Source: Pseudomonadota bacterium (GTDB taxonomy: Bacteria > Pseudomonadota > Alphaproteobacteria > Rhizobiales > Xanthobacteraceae). Taken from it: a stretch of DNA of 64,000 nt. Location: contig JAFAGM010000031.1 of the NCBI GenBank assembly GCA_023422775.1, positions 62,001 through 126,000 on the forward strand. Reading direction: 5' to 3'. A program made the translations under genes and the position numbers. How positions within the stretch are numbered: position 1 is the first letter of the stretch; each line of letters starts with the position of its first letter. Of this stretch, positions 8,706-17,036 are shown piece by piece. Below the pieces are notes generated by a model that saw only the letters and a list, made by a program, of their open reading frames with translations, ran no database searches and was not told the DNA's origin.

Positions 8706-9760
8706 TGATATCGAAGCGCCGGACCGCCCTGGTTGCCGTCGTGGCCCTGATTGCGGGCGCCGGGGCGTTGTACGCGATTTCGGCAATCGCCCCCGTCGGG
8801 CCGACAAGGTGGGGCGTATCGGCCGAAACCACGCCGGAAAAGCGCTGGCAGGCGGTCGCGCCCGGCCGCATCGAGGCATGCTCGGGCCAGATCAAGGTCG
8901 CAACGGCCGTTGTCGGGGTGGTCCAGAAGGTGCTGGTCAAGACCAACGACAAGGTGTTTGCCGGCGAACCGCTGATCCAACTCGCGGACGAGGAGCTGCG
9001 GGCGCGGCTGGCGGCAGCCGAGACGCAGGTGGCCTTGCGCGAGCGCGCCCGGGACGAGAAGTCGGCGACAGGCAGCGCCAGGACGCGGCGCAGGGCGCTG
9101 GATGCCGTGGCCGAAGCCGAGCGGACGCTGTATGACGCGCGATCGGTCGTTGATCGGACGGCGGCGAGGCGACGAGCCGGCGGCGGATCGGAGGCCGACC
9201 TGACCGCGGCGCGGCTGGCGTTCACGCGCGCCCAGAACGAACTGTCGACGCGGCAGGACGAGCTTCGCACCGCCGAGGACGATGGCGCCCTGCCGACCTC
9301 GCTGGAGGGCCAGCTCAGCATCGCCCGGTCGGAATCCGCGGTGGCGCGCTCCGTGCTCGACAAGATGACGGTGCGCGCACCTGTCGACGGCACGGTGCTG
9401 CAGGTCAATGTGCGGGTGGGTGAAGTGGTGTCCCCGGGTTCGCCGCAGCCGCCGCTCCAGATCGCCGACCTCTCGGCGCTATGTGTGCGCGCGGAACTGG
9501 ACGAACGCGACCTCGGGTCGGTCAGATCGGGGCAAGCGGTGACCGTGCGGGCGGCGGCGTTTCCCGATCGCGAGTTCGAGGGCAGCGTCCAGTCGATCGC
9601 GCCGCTGGTCGAGCCCGGACGCCTCGATCCGCCGGGATCGCGCAACCAGGCGGAACAGGACGTCGTTCGGGTCACCGTCGGATTGACGGGAGCCGGCGAG
9701 CTCACAGTCGGCATGAAGGCCGATGTCTATTTCCGTTCCGACAAGATCGCGAGCCCGTGA
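8705..9760 (+). CDS. HlyD-family membrane fusion protein (DevB-like)
   Basis: Periplasmic adaptor of the exporter, 351 residues. It has an N-terminal membrane anchor (about 8-28), a first lipoyl half (VVGVVQKVLVKTNDKVFAG), a long helical hairpin rich in Arg, Ala and Glu (about 98-205) and a second lipoyl half (VRAPVDGTVLQVNVRVGEVV). Beta-barrel domains follow, ending in GELTVGMKADVYFRSD. It starts at GTG, one base into the preceding stop codon. DevBCA systems export glycolipids in cyanobacteria and MacAB systems export peptides or drugs; the substrate here is unknown and no outer-membrane channel gene is adjacent. Confidence 0.85.
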   Translation: MISKRRTALVAVVALIAGAGALYAISAIAPVGPTRWGVSAETTPEKRWQAVAPGRIEACSGQIKVATAVVGVVQKVLVKTNDKVFAGEPLIQLADEELRARLAAAETQVALRERARDEKSATGSARTRRRALDAVAEAERTLYDARSVVDRTAARRRAGGGSEADLTAARLAFTRAQNELSTRQDELRTAEDDGALPTSLEGQLSIARSESAVARSVLDKMTVRAPVDGTVLQVNVRVGEVVSPGSPQPPLQIADLSALCVRAELDERDLGSVRSGQAVTVRAAAFPDREFEGSVQSIAPLVEPGRLDPPGSRNQAEQDVVRVTVGLTGAGELTVGMKADVYFRSDKIASP

Positions 9761-9890
9761 AGGCGTTTCGTCGTCAAGCGCGATGAAATCATTCGCGTTG
9801 GCGGCGAAGCCATTTTCCTGGGCGACGAAGAAATCCGGAAACGACATAGGTGTAGCAGAGAGGTGCTGTGATCAGACGACGGAGTCGATC

Positions 9891-9971
9891 ATGTGGAACC
9901 TCATCGGCATGTTGTACCGCGGGTATTGCCTGGCGCGGCTGCGGGAAATGCGAAGGTTTGGCTATCACTGA
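9891..9971 (+). CDS. Putative 26-residue small protein
   Basis: Short open frame encoding MWNLIGMLYRGYCLARLREM followed by RRFGYH, a hydrophobic-then-basic peptide. A ggag sequence lies 8 bases before the ATG, better than chance in this spacer. The amphipathic, Arg-rich composition suggests a small membrane-associated peptide. It could be a chance frame; no relative is known to me. Confidence 0.4.
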   Translation: MWNLIGMLYRGYCLARLREMRRFGYH

Positions 9972-10090
9972 ATTTTGTTGAAGCGCGAACAATCTGTCGC
10001 AGTCAGCATGACGGTTCCTGTGATTTGCCGGCTTGCGCCGAACTGAAATCGGGAATCATCTGGCCGGGACCGCGATCGAAGGAGAAGGTT

Positions 10091-10306
10091 ATGCAGCCAT
10101 CGACAGACGATCTGCTGATCCGCCAGATCAGTGCGCTGATCTCGGCAACCGCCGATGCAGCCTCGCCCAGCAAGGAATACGCCCCGTTCATGGAGGCCAG
10201 GCTGTACGAAACCCTGGCTGCCCATTGCGCCGAAAAGCAGAGGATCGCGGCAATATTCGCCAAGAGCGGATTTGCCACGAGGCAAAGGGGATTGATCTAC
10301 TGGTAG
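10091..10306 (+). CDS. Conserved-looking small protein of unknown function (71 aa)
   Basis: Not recognised. Predicted product of 71 residues beginning MQPSTDDLLIRQISALISAT, mostly helical, without cysteine pairs, signal peptide or membrane span. A strong Shine-Dalgarno sequence (aaggagaag) precedes this ATG, which is why the longer upstream frame is not used. It ends 8 bases before the end of dnaE2, which converges on it. Confidence 0.6.
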   Translation: MQPSTDDLLIRQISALISATADAASPSKEYAPFMEARLYETLAAHCAEKQRIAAIFAKSGFATRQRGLIYW

Positions 10307-10314
10307 CCGCAACA

Positions 10315-13300
10315 TCAGTGAAAATCCCGTGACGGCGGCAGGATGCGGACGTCGCGCGGATGGCGGATCTTTTGCGCGGGATTTTCAGCGTGGTCGCGGC
10401 GGTCGTCGTTTAGCGGCTCGATCAGCGCGGCACCGGCCGGCAGCGGATGTTTGCGGGTGATTGAATCATTGGCGAGGCCGATCAGATCGTGGGAGCGGTC
10501 GAACATCCGCTGTGCCACCAGATGCGTCACCCCCTCCGGACTGCTCTGGATACGGCCTTCCACCAGAATGAGCCGGGCGCCCATCACTTCCTTGCGGTAC
10601 TGCTCCATCACCTTCGGCCACACTACGATGTTGGCGATGCCGGTTTCATCCTCAAGCGTCATGAAGACGACGCCCTTGGCGCTGCCCGGCCGCTGCCGCA
10701 CCAGCACCACGCCGGCGCAACGGACGCGGCGCTTGTCGTTGCGGCGGTTGACTTCGTGGCAGGCGACGACTTTCTCGCTTGCGAACATCGCGCGCAGAAA
10801 TTCCATCGGGTGGCCCTTCAGCGACAGCCGGACGGTCTGGTAGTCCGCGACCACCTGTTCCGGCAGCGGCATCTCAGGCAGCGGCTTTGCGTTCTCATCG
10901 GGCTGTTCGCGCGCGACTGCGGCCTCGAACAGCGGCAGCGGCACGTCGTCGGGCAGCCTCCGCACCGCCCACAGGGCGGCACGGCGATCGAGCCCGATGG
11001 AACGGAACGCATCGGCATCCGCAAGCAGGATCAGCGCGCGTTTTGGAAGTGCGGTGTCGCGGGCGAATTCTTCCAGCGAGGTGAAGGGCCGGCGCGTGCG
11101 CGCGGCGACGATGCGGGTGGGCCAGTCTCTCTCGTCCCCACCGTCATTCCGGGGCGATGCGACAGCATCGAACCCCAATGTGCAATTGCACATTGTGGAA
11201 TCTCGAGATTCCGGGTCTGGTGCTAGCGCACCATCCCGGAATGACGATGGAGAATTCCGGAATGACAACTGGCTGCGTTTCAACCGTTCCTCATCCTCAT
11301 CGACCCAGCCAAATCCATCGATCTGGCGAAAGCCGAGTCGCACCGCGCAGTATTTCCCATTCCCCTCCTCCAGCGTGTTCTGCGCAAAACTCCAGGACAC
11401 ATCGACCTCGCGCACCTCGACGCCGTTCGTGCGGGCGTCGCCGACGATCTGGGCGGGGGCGTAAAAGCCCATCGGCTGCGAATTGAGCAGGCCGCAGCAG
11501 AAGGCGTCGGGGTGATAATGCTTCAGCCATGACGAGATATAGACGAGCTGGGCAAAGCTCGCGGCATGGCTTTCCGGAAAACCATAACTGCCAAAGCCCT
11601 TGATCTGCTCGAAGCAGTTTCTGGCGAACTCCGGCGCATAGCCGCGCGCGATCATGTTGCCGATCATCTTGTTTTCGAACTTGCCGATAGTGCCGACATT
11701 GCGAAACGTCGCCATCGCGCGGCGCAGGCCGTTGGCTTCCTCCGGCGAGAATTGTGCAGCTTCGATCGCAATCCGCATCGCCTGTTCCTGGAACAGCGGC
11801 ACGCCGAGCGTCTTGTGCAGCACCTTGTGCAGTTCGTCCGGCGGCCCTTGCTCGGGCGACGGCGATGGATAGTTTTCCTTCTCGATGCCGTTGCGACGCC
11901 TGAGATAGGGATGCACCATGTCACCCTGGATCGGTCCCGGGCGCACGATCGCCACTTCAATGACGAGATCATAGAAGGTGCGCGGCTTCAGCCGCGGCAG
12001 CATGTTCATCTGCGCGCGGCTCTCGACCTGGAACACGCCGAGCGACTCACCGCGGCACAGCATGTCGTACACGTTCTCGTCGTCCTGCTCGACGGTGGCA
12101 AGCTCCCAGCGTTTGCCCTTGTGATCGGCGATGAGATCAAAGCATTTGCGGATGCAGGTCAGCATGCCCAGCGCCAGCACGTCGACCTTCATCATGCTGA
12201 GCGCATCGACGTCGTCCTTGTCCCATTCGATGAAGGTGCGGTCGTCCATCGCGGCGTTGCCGATCGGCACATAGGTGTCGAGCCGGTCCTGCGTCAGCAC
12301 ATAGCCGCCGACATGCTGCGACAGGTGCCTTGGAAACTCGATCAGTTCGGTGGCGAGCGCGACCGCGAGTTCGACCATCGCGTTTGCAGGATCGAGCCCG
12401 GCTTGGCGGACCTGCATCTCGTTGAGGCCCTTGCCCCAGCTTCCCCACACGGTGTCGGCCAGCGCCGCGGTGACGTCCTCGGTCAGCCCCAGCGCCTTGC
12501 CGACATCGCGGATCGCGCTGCGCGGCCGGTAGTGGATGACGGTGGCAATGATCGCGGCGCGGTGGCGGCCGTAGCGGCGGTAGACATATTGCATCACCTC
12601 CTCGCGCCGGGAGTGCTCGAAATCGACGTCGATGTCGGGCGGCTCCAGCCGTTCCTTGGAGATGAAACGCTCGAACAAGAGATCGACCTTGGTCGGATCG
12701 ACCGAGGTGATGCCGAGCACGTAGCAGACCGCGGAGTTCGCCGCCGATCCCCTCCCCTGGCACAGGATGTTCTGGCTGCGCGCATAATGGACGATGTCGT
12801 GCACGGTCAGGAAATAATGCGCGTACTTAAGTTCGGCGATCAGCGCGAGCTCCTTGCGCAGGGTGGCGCGCAGCGTGTCGGAAATCTTGTCGCCGAAATA
12901 TTTGTCGACGCCGGCCCAGGTCAGATCCTCCAGATGCTGCTGCGCGGTCTTGCCCGGCGGCACCGGCTCGTCGGGGTATTGATACCTGAGCTGATCGAGC
13001 GAAAACGAAATGCGCCGGGCGAAGCGCATGGTTTCCGAAATCGCATCCGGAATATCGCGAAACAGCCGCGCCATTTCGCGCCCCGGTTTCAGGTAACGCT
13101 CGGCATTGGCTTCGAGCCGCCGGCCGATGGCGTCGATGGTGGTTTTCTCGCGAATGCATGTCAGCACGTCCTGCAGCGGGCGGCGGGCGGGATGGTGATA
13201 CAGCACCTCGTTGGTCGCGAGCAGTGGCACCTTGGCGGCAAGCGCCAGACGATGCAGCCCCGCCAGCCGGCGTCTGTCGTCGCCGCGGTAAAGGAGACTC

Positions 13301-13824
13301 GCGGCGAGCCAGACGCCACCGGCGCTGGAGTGCTTCAGGTGCTCCAGGATTTTCTGCGCGTTCGCCGCATCGAAGCGATGCGGCAGCGCCAGCACCAGAA
13401 GCTGGCCTTCGCAAAACTCAAGAAGGTCATCGAACTTCAGATGGCATTCGCCCTTTTCGATCCGCGTGATGCCACAGCCGCGCTTGCCGCGGGTGAGCAA
13501 CTGGCAGAGCCGGCCGTAAGCGGCGCGGTCGCGCGGATAGACCAGGATGTCGGGCGTGCCGTCGACGAAGACGATGCGCGCGCCGATCAGAAGTTTGGGT
13601 TTGTTCGTGACCTCCGGGTTGTCGAGTTCCTTGTAAGCGCGAACCACACCTGCCAGCGTGTTATGGTCGGCGATGCCGATCGCGGCAATGCCGAGTTCGC
13701 TCGCCTGATGCACATAGGCGCGCGGATCGGAGCCGCCGCGCAGGAACGAGAAATTGGTGGTGATGCCGATCTCGGCATAGCCTGGCGTTGCCGCAACGCG
13801 CGCAATGTTGACGGGGCCGTTCAT
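10315..13824 (-). CDS. dnaE2: Error-prone DNA polymerase DnaE2 (ImuC), with an in-frame repeat insertion
   Basis: Alpha-subunit-like C-family polymerase that, with ImuA and ImuB, performs SOS mutagenic translesion synthesis. The 1169-residue product has the N-terminal PHP domain (YAEIGITTNFSFLRGGSDP; IGIADHNTLAGVVRAY), the catalytic aspartate motif PDIDVDFEHSRREEVMQY near residue 395, helix-hairpin-helix and OB regions, and the usual C-terminus HPRDVRILPPSRDFH. The ATG overlaps the imuB stop (ATGA), so the 1283-residue open frame reaching further upstream is not the gene. About 40 residues encoded by 11142-11265, between DEERLKRS and DERDWPTRIV, are unlike the family. They come from a palindromic genomic repeat that keeps the frame open. 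Confidence 0.93.
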   Translation of the reverse strand: MNGPVNIARVAATPGYAEIGITTNFSFLRGGSDPRAYVHQASELGIAAIGIADHNTLAGVVRAYKELDNPEVTNKPKLLIGARIVFVDGTPDILVYPRDRAAYGRLCQLLTRGKRGCGITRIEKGECHLKFDDLLEFCEGQLLVLALPHRFDAANAQKILEHLKHSSAGGVWLAASLLYRGDDRRRLAGLHRLALAAKVPLLATNEVLYHHPARRPLQDVLTCIREKTTIDAIGRRLEANAERYLKPGREMARLFRDIPDAISETMRFARRISFSLDQLRYQYPDEPVPPGKTAQQHLEDLTWAGVDKYFGDKISDTLRATLRKELALIAELKYAHYFLTVHDIVHYARSQNILCQGRGSAANSAVCYVLGITSVDPTKVDLLFERFISKERLEPPDIDVDFEHSRREEVMQYVYRRYGRHRAAIIATVIHYRPRSAIRDVGKALGLTEDVTAALADTVWGSWGKGLNEMQVRQAGLDPANAMVELAVALATELIEFPRHLSQHVGGYVLTQDRLDTYVPIGNAAMDDRTFIEWDKDDVDALSMMKVDVLALGMLTCIRKCFDLIADHKGKRWELATVEQDDENVYDMLCRGESLGVFQVESRAQMNMLPRLKPRTFYDLVIEVAIVRPGPIQGDMVHPYLRRRNGIEKENYPSPSPEQGPPDELHKVLHKTLGVPLFQEQAMRIAIEAAQFSPEEANGLRRAMATFRNVGTIGKFENKMIGNMIARGYAPEFARNCFEQIKGFGSYGFPESHAASFAQLVYISSWLKHYHPDAFCCGLLNSQPMGFYAPAQIVGDARTNGVEVREVDVSWSFAQNTLEEGNGKYCAVRLGFRQIDGFGWVDEDEERLKRSQLSFRNSPSSFRDGALAPDPESRDSTMCNCTLGFDAVASPRNDGGDERDWPTRIVAARTRRPFTSLEEFARDTALPKRALILLADADAFRSIGLDRRAALWAVRRLPDDVPLPLFEAAVAREQPDENAKPLPEMPLPEQVVADYQTVRLSLKGHPMEFLRAMFASEKVVACHEVNRRNDKRRVRCAGVVLVRQRPGSAKGVVFMTLEDETGIANIVVWPKVMEQYRKEVMGARLILVEGRIQSSPEGVTHLVAQRMFDRSHDLIGLANDSITRKHPLPAGAALIEPLNDDRRDHAENPAQKIRHPRDVRILPPSRDFH
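11142..11265. repeat. Palindromic repeat, 'cgtcattccgggg...cccggaatgacg' family, inside dnaE2
   Basis: Left end cgtcattccggggcgatgcg, right end ccatcccggaatgacg (to 11246), followed by a short echo gaattccggaatgac. Inner palindromes are tgtgcaattgcaca and aatctcgagatt. It lies wholly within the dnaE2 coding region and does not break the frame. Confidence 0.85.
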
Positions 13825-15560
13825 GCGAACAGCCCGTGCACGAACCATCCGGGTGACGCCGGTTCGCCTTCTTCGTCCACCGGTTCGCTTTCGTAGAGGC
13901 CGTCGCGAAAGATCCAGAAGCGCAGCCCCGCCTCGTCCTCGATGCGGAAATAATCCCGCGTCGGACCATCGCCGTTTGGTTTCCACCATTCCATCGCGAT
14001 GCGTTCGGGCCCCTCTACCCGCGCTACCGAGTGCGTAACGCGGCGCCAGGTGAACTGATGCGGCGGGCCATCCGGCACGGTTGCGAACGGCACCTTGATC
14101 GGCTCCGGCCGGTCGAACAACCGCAACGGCCGCAGCGGCGGCTCGCTCTCGATACGCTCCGGCCACGCGGCCTGTGCTGCAGCCGCCAGATGATGCTGCG
14201 CAGGCATCGCCATCACCGCGCGCTCGGGGATGTGGGTATCCTGCGGCAGATGCACGACCACGCGGTTGCCCCCGATGCGCGCGGCGATGCGATCGATCAG
14301 CGCGGACAGTTCATCATTGTCATGGACATGGGCGTCGAGATCGCGCTGCTGCTGCACCACGATTTCGGTGCGGCTGGCAGAAAGCCGAATGAGATCGAAG
14401 CCGAAGCCGGGGTCGAGCGGATCGGCGAGCGCATCGAGCCGCTCGCGAAACAGGCGGTCGATCACCTCGCGCCTCGTGACCGGACGGCCGGTGTCGACCG
14501 CGATCGTGCGGATCGCGCCGTCGGTGCGGAAGAAGCTCGCTTCCAGCCGTCGCGCCCCCTTGCCCTGCCTGTCCATCGCCGTGACCAGCATGGCGGCAAG
14601 CGCGGACAAATTCATCGCGATCACGTTTTCGGTGGCGACCGGTTCGGGAAAGCGCTTTTCGACGATGTAATCCGGCAGCGGTTTGCGGGGACTGATCGGC
14701 GCATCGCCCTGCCCCAGCGCCTGCGCCAGCAGCGTGGTGAAGCCTGCGCCGAAACGCGCCGTGATTTCGTGCGGCGCGCGCGAGGCGACGTCGCCGATGG
14801 TCTTCAACCCGGCGCGGCGCAGGCCGCCGGTGATGGCATCGCCGGCGCCGAGCGCGGAGACCGGCAGCGGGCTGACGGCCAGGGCCTCCTCACCATCGGC
14901 AATGATCTTTCCGCAACCCTGCCGCGTCAGCGTGCGGGCGCAAATCGAGGTCGAGGCAATCGCGGCGCCGACGGTAAAGCCGCGCCGTGTCAGCGCGCCG
15001 CATACGATCTGCAGCAGCGCGCGCTCGCCGCCGAACAGATGGGCGCAGCCGGTGATGTCGAGATAGAGGCCGTGCGGCGGATCGAGCGCGACCAGCGGCG
15101 TGAAGCGGTCGCACCAGTCGGCGATACCGTCGAGCGTCTTGCGGTCGGCGACTTCATCGGCATCGAACACCGTCAATTCGGGGCAGATGGCGCGGGCATT
15201 GGCGAGCGGCAGCCCGATCGAGAGGCCGGCGCGCACGGCGAGATCATCGAGGGAATGGATCAGGATGGCGTTGTGCTGCTTGGCGACGACGACGGAGGGC
15301 GATTCAAGCACGCTGCCGTTCCCTCCCCCCTTGTGGGGGAGGGTTAGGGAGGGGGGTGGCGGCAATGGCGGTGTGTGTGGCTTACCCCTCTCCCCAGCCC
15401 TCCCCCACAAGGGGGGAGGGAGCCGACCATCCGTGTGGTGAGAGTTTTGCTCACGCGCTTCGTCTGAAAGCGCCGACAACCGCCGCTTGACGCGATCGAT
15501 GGGCAGGCGTGGCAGCCACAGGCTGAGGATACGCCGGCGGTTCGGTGAATAGGCACTCAT
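13821..15560 (-). CDS. imuB: ImuB, Y-family-like SOS mutagenesis protein, with an in-frame repeat insertion
   Basis: Catalytically inactive Y-family polymerase relative that links ImuA, DnaE2 and the beta clamp. The 579-residue product starts MSAYSPNRRRILSLWLPRLP; the frame open upstream of this ATG is imuA in another phase. Family marks include PLANARAICPELTVFDADE, IADWCDRFTPLVALDPPHGL and LDITGCAHLFGGERALLQ, where the polymerase acidic residues are not conserved, as usual in ImuB. Residues about 36-82, between RRLSALSDEA and SPSVVVAKQHN, are low-complexity Pro/Gly/His sequence encoded by a palindromic repeat (15318-15424) inserted in frame. The gene overlaps the imuA end by 110 bases and the dnaE2 start by 4. 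Confidence 0.9.
   Translation of the reverse strand: MSAYSPNRRRILSLWLPRLPIDRVKRRLSALSDEAREQNSHHTDGRLPPPLWGRAGERGKPHTPPLPPPPSLTLPHKGGGNGSVLESPSVVVAKQHNAILIHSLDDLAVRAGLSIGLPLANARAICPELTVFDADEVADRKTLDGIADWCDRFTPLVALDPPHGLYLDITGCAHLFGGERALLQIVCGALTRRGFTVGAAIASTSICARTLTRQGCGKIIADGEEALAVSPLPVSALGAGDAITGGLRRAGLKTIGDVASRAPHEITARFGAGFTTLLAQALGQGDAPISPRKPLPDYIVEKRFPEPVATENVIAMNLSALAAMLVTAMDRQGKGARRLEASFFRTDGAIRTIAVDTGRPVTRREVIDRLFRERLDALADPLDPGFGFDLIRLSASRTEIVVQQQRDLDAHVHDNDELSALIDRIAARIGGNRVVVHLPQDTHIPERAVMAMPAQHHLAAAAQAAWPERIESEPPLRPLRLFDRPEPIKVPFATVPDGPPHQFTWRRVTHSVARVEGPERIAMEWWKPNGDGPTRDYFRIEDEAGLRFWIFRDGLYESEPVDEEGEPASPGWFVHGLFA
15318..15424. repeat. Palindromic repeat, 'ccctcccccttgtgggggaggg' family, inside imuB
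   Basis: Left arm ccctccccccttgtggggga, right arm tcccccacaaggggggaggg, about 60 bases apart. It lies inside imuB and is translated there as a Pro/Gly-rich stretch (PPPLWGRAGERG ... LPPPPSLTLPHKGGG). It is unrelated in sequence to the repeat inside dnaE2. Confidence 0.88.
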
Positions 15561-16245
15561 CGCATTTCCATTCCATGATCCAGCGGCCGACCGGGCCATG
15601 ACGGTTACGAACCAGTTGCGCGTCGAAGGCAGGCGCGCCCCACGCGCTCCATGGAGCTGAAGGCGGCGAATGCGCCGCGCGCACGATCCATCTGGTCTCC
15701 GCGGTCGAGGGCCGCGGCTCCGCCGCCACCCGCAACAGCAGCGCGGTGACGCCGGAGGCTTGCGCTGCCAGGGTGAGCTTGCGGCTGGCGACGAGATCGA
15801 GTTGACGCGCCTGCCCCCATACTTCCAGCACGACGGCGCCGAGCGCATCGCAGGCCAGCGCATCGGCCGCCGTCCGCAACGCGGCGTCGGTATCCGCGGC
15901 GCGAACGGTCACCAGCAACCGCGGGTCGAGGCCGAGTTCACGAAGCCCGCTCATCGACAGCGCGCCGGATTCGAGTTCCGAAAAATCCTGCCGTATCCAG
16001 ACCAGCGGCCGGCGCGGCGTGATCCGCCCCGCAAGGCCGGCGATGAAACCGGTGGCCGACGCGCCCTGATGTCCTTCGGCGAACACCTCATGCACCGCTG
16101 CCACCGCAAGCCCGCCCTGCAGCACCGCGTCCGCACCCGCATGGCCGAGCGCGACCTTGTTGAGATCATGCGCATCGCCATGCGCCTCGAGGCGTTCGAT
16201 ACGCCCGCGCAAAGCCGCAAGCGTGCTTGTACGTGCACCGCTCAT
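15451..16245 (-). CDS. imuA: ImuA, SOS-inducible mutagenesis protein
   Basis: RecA/SulA-like accessory factor of the ImuABC mutasome, 264 residues. Typical stretches are TLAALRGRIERLEAHG, HEVFAEGHQGASATGFIAGL, RPLVWIRQDFSELESGALS, and the C-terminal RNRHGPVGRWIMEWKCDE. The ATG at 16245 is preceded by aagggag. Longer in-frame starts at 16317 and 16371 would place the LexA box inside or just upstream of the coding region and are rejected. First gene of imuA-imuB-dnaE2; its last 110 bases overlap imuB. Confidence 0.88.
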   Translation of the reverse strand: MSGARTSTLAALRGRIERLEAHGDAHDLNKVALGHAGADAVLQGGLAVAAVHEVFAEGHQGASATGFIAGLAGRITPRRPLVWIRQDFSELESGALSMSGLRELGLDPRLLVTVRAADTDAALRTAADALACDALGAVVLEVWGQARQLDLVASRKLTLAAQASGVTALLLRVAAEPRPSTAETRWIVRAAHSPPSAPWSAWGAPAFDAQLVRNRHGPVGRWIMEWKCDECLFTEPPAYPQPVAATPAHRSRQAAVVGAFRRSA

Positions 16246-16311
16246 GCGCCGCTCCCTTGAGAAATCGTGGGCCGCTTCGGTTCGAGAGGAGAGCCAGAAG
16301 CCGGCCCATTT

Positions 16312-16326
16312 GTTCATGATATGTTC
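16312..16326 (-). promoter_or_regulatory. LexA (SOS) box of the imuA-imuB-dnaE2 operon
   Basis: Perfect alphaproteobacterial LexA direct repeat gttc-N7-gttc on the plus strand (gttcatgatatgttc), which reads gaac-N7-gaac towards imuA. It lies 66 bases upstream of the imuA ATG, where LexA would block the promoter. Confidence 0.88.
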
Positions 16327-16540
16327 TAATATAAAGCTAACGGGACATAAGGAGTCAATCGGGATCGACACTGGGGAGATTCACCAAGGGAATCAAAGGG
16401 ATTCAACCATGAATGCGCAACGTAAGCTGGAAGTCCTGGTCGATGCTGCGAATACGACGCTTCCTGCTCGATGGTGTCGGATTGGCGAAGCGGTTCAAGC
16501 CGAAGGCGGTGCAACTGGGGATTTGGGTTTTGATAGCCAG

Positions 16541-16613
16541 CGTCATTGCAAGGAGCCACCGGGCCGCTCGAACGCGCGCCCGATGACAGGCTCCGCGACC
16601 GAAGCAAGAGAGA
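16541..16613. repeat. Degraded palindromic repeat remnant
   Basis: The sequence cgtcattgcaaggagccacc followed by cgcgcgcccgatgacaggct and ccgcgaccgaagca looks like a decayed copy of a repeat type found in this bacterial group (recalled from family knowledge, no second copy in this window). The stretch 16327-17036 holds no convincing gene; a 95-codon open frame at 16409-16693 crosses this remnant and has no support. Confidence 0.35.
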
Positions 16614-16689
16614 CAGCACATCATCATCCTCGGCAGCGAAATCGGTCTCGATGGCGAGGCGCAATTCCTGTGAAATATAACGGCAAAAA

Positions 16690-16846
16690 TTGACATTCAC
16701 ATTCACAACCTTTAATTGATGCATGCTCCTCTCTCATTCTGAGAGAAAAATGCGAAACGTCGTGTTCACGCCATGATGTTTCCCATGCGGTCGACGCGCT
16801 GCACGGTTACCTGCCCCGGGCGCCGTGCAGCGCGCGGCCTTTTCCG
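16690..16846 (+). ncRNA. Possible small RNA or ppk2 leader: sigma70-like promoter plus two hairpins
   Basis: A ttgaca box at 16690-16695 stands 17 bases from taattg at 16713-16718. Downstream follow a perfect 7-bp hairpin with a ttc loop (16730-16746). Then comes a perfect 12-bp inverted repeat (cgcgctgcacgg at 16795-16806 against ccgtgcagcgcg at 16823-16834), with tttt four bases beyond it. A transcript of about 120 nt ending there, or a structured ppk2 leader, would fit. No homology known to me. Confidence 0.3.
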
Positions 16847-17036
16847 TTCCTTCTCGATCCCTCCGATAAATCGCTCACGCTCCCTGGCGTCGCCCCCGGC
16901 GATCGCCTCCGTGATACGCGTGCACGGCACAGCTGCAATCGACGCAACGCTGCAACTGTCATCTAACCTTCAAGACCCTCCGTCAAACCTGAAGCCCTCG
17001 TTCGCATCCACTCCCCGCGACTAACCGGAGCAATCC

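Noticed and set aside
11566..13896. Open frame of 776 codons on the plus strand, antisense to dnaE2
   Set aside because: It mirrors dnaE2 coding on the other strand; such long antisense frames come from high third-position GC. The Arg/His/Asp-rich product has no recognisable domain.
15561..15863. N-terminal extension of imuB by about 100 residues
   Set aside because: It is imuA coding in another phase; the imuB family N-terminus begins at MSAYSPNRRRIL.
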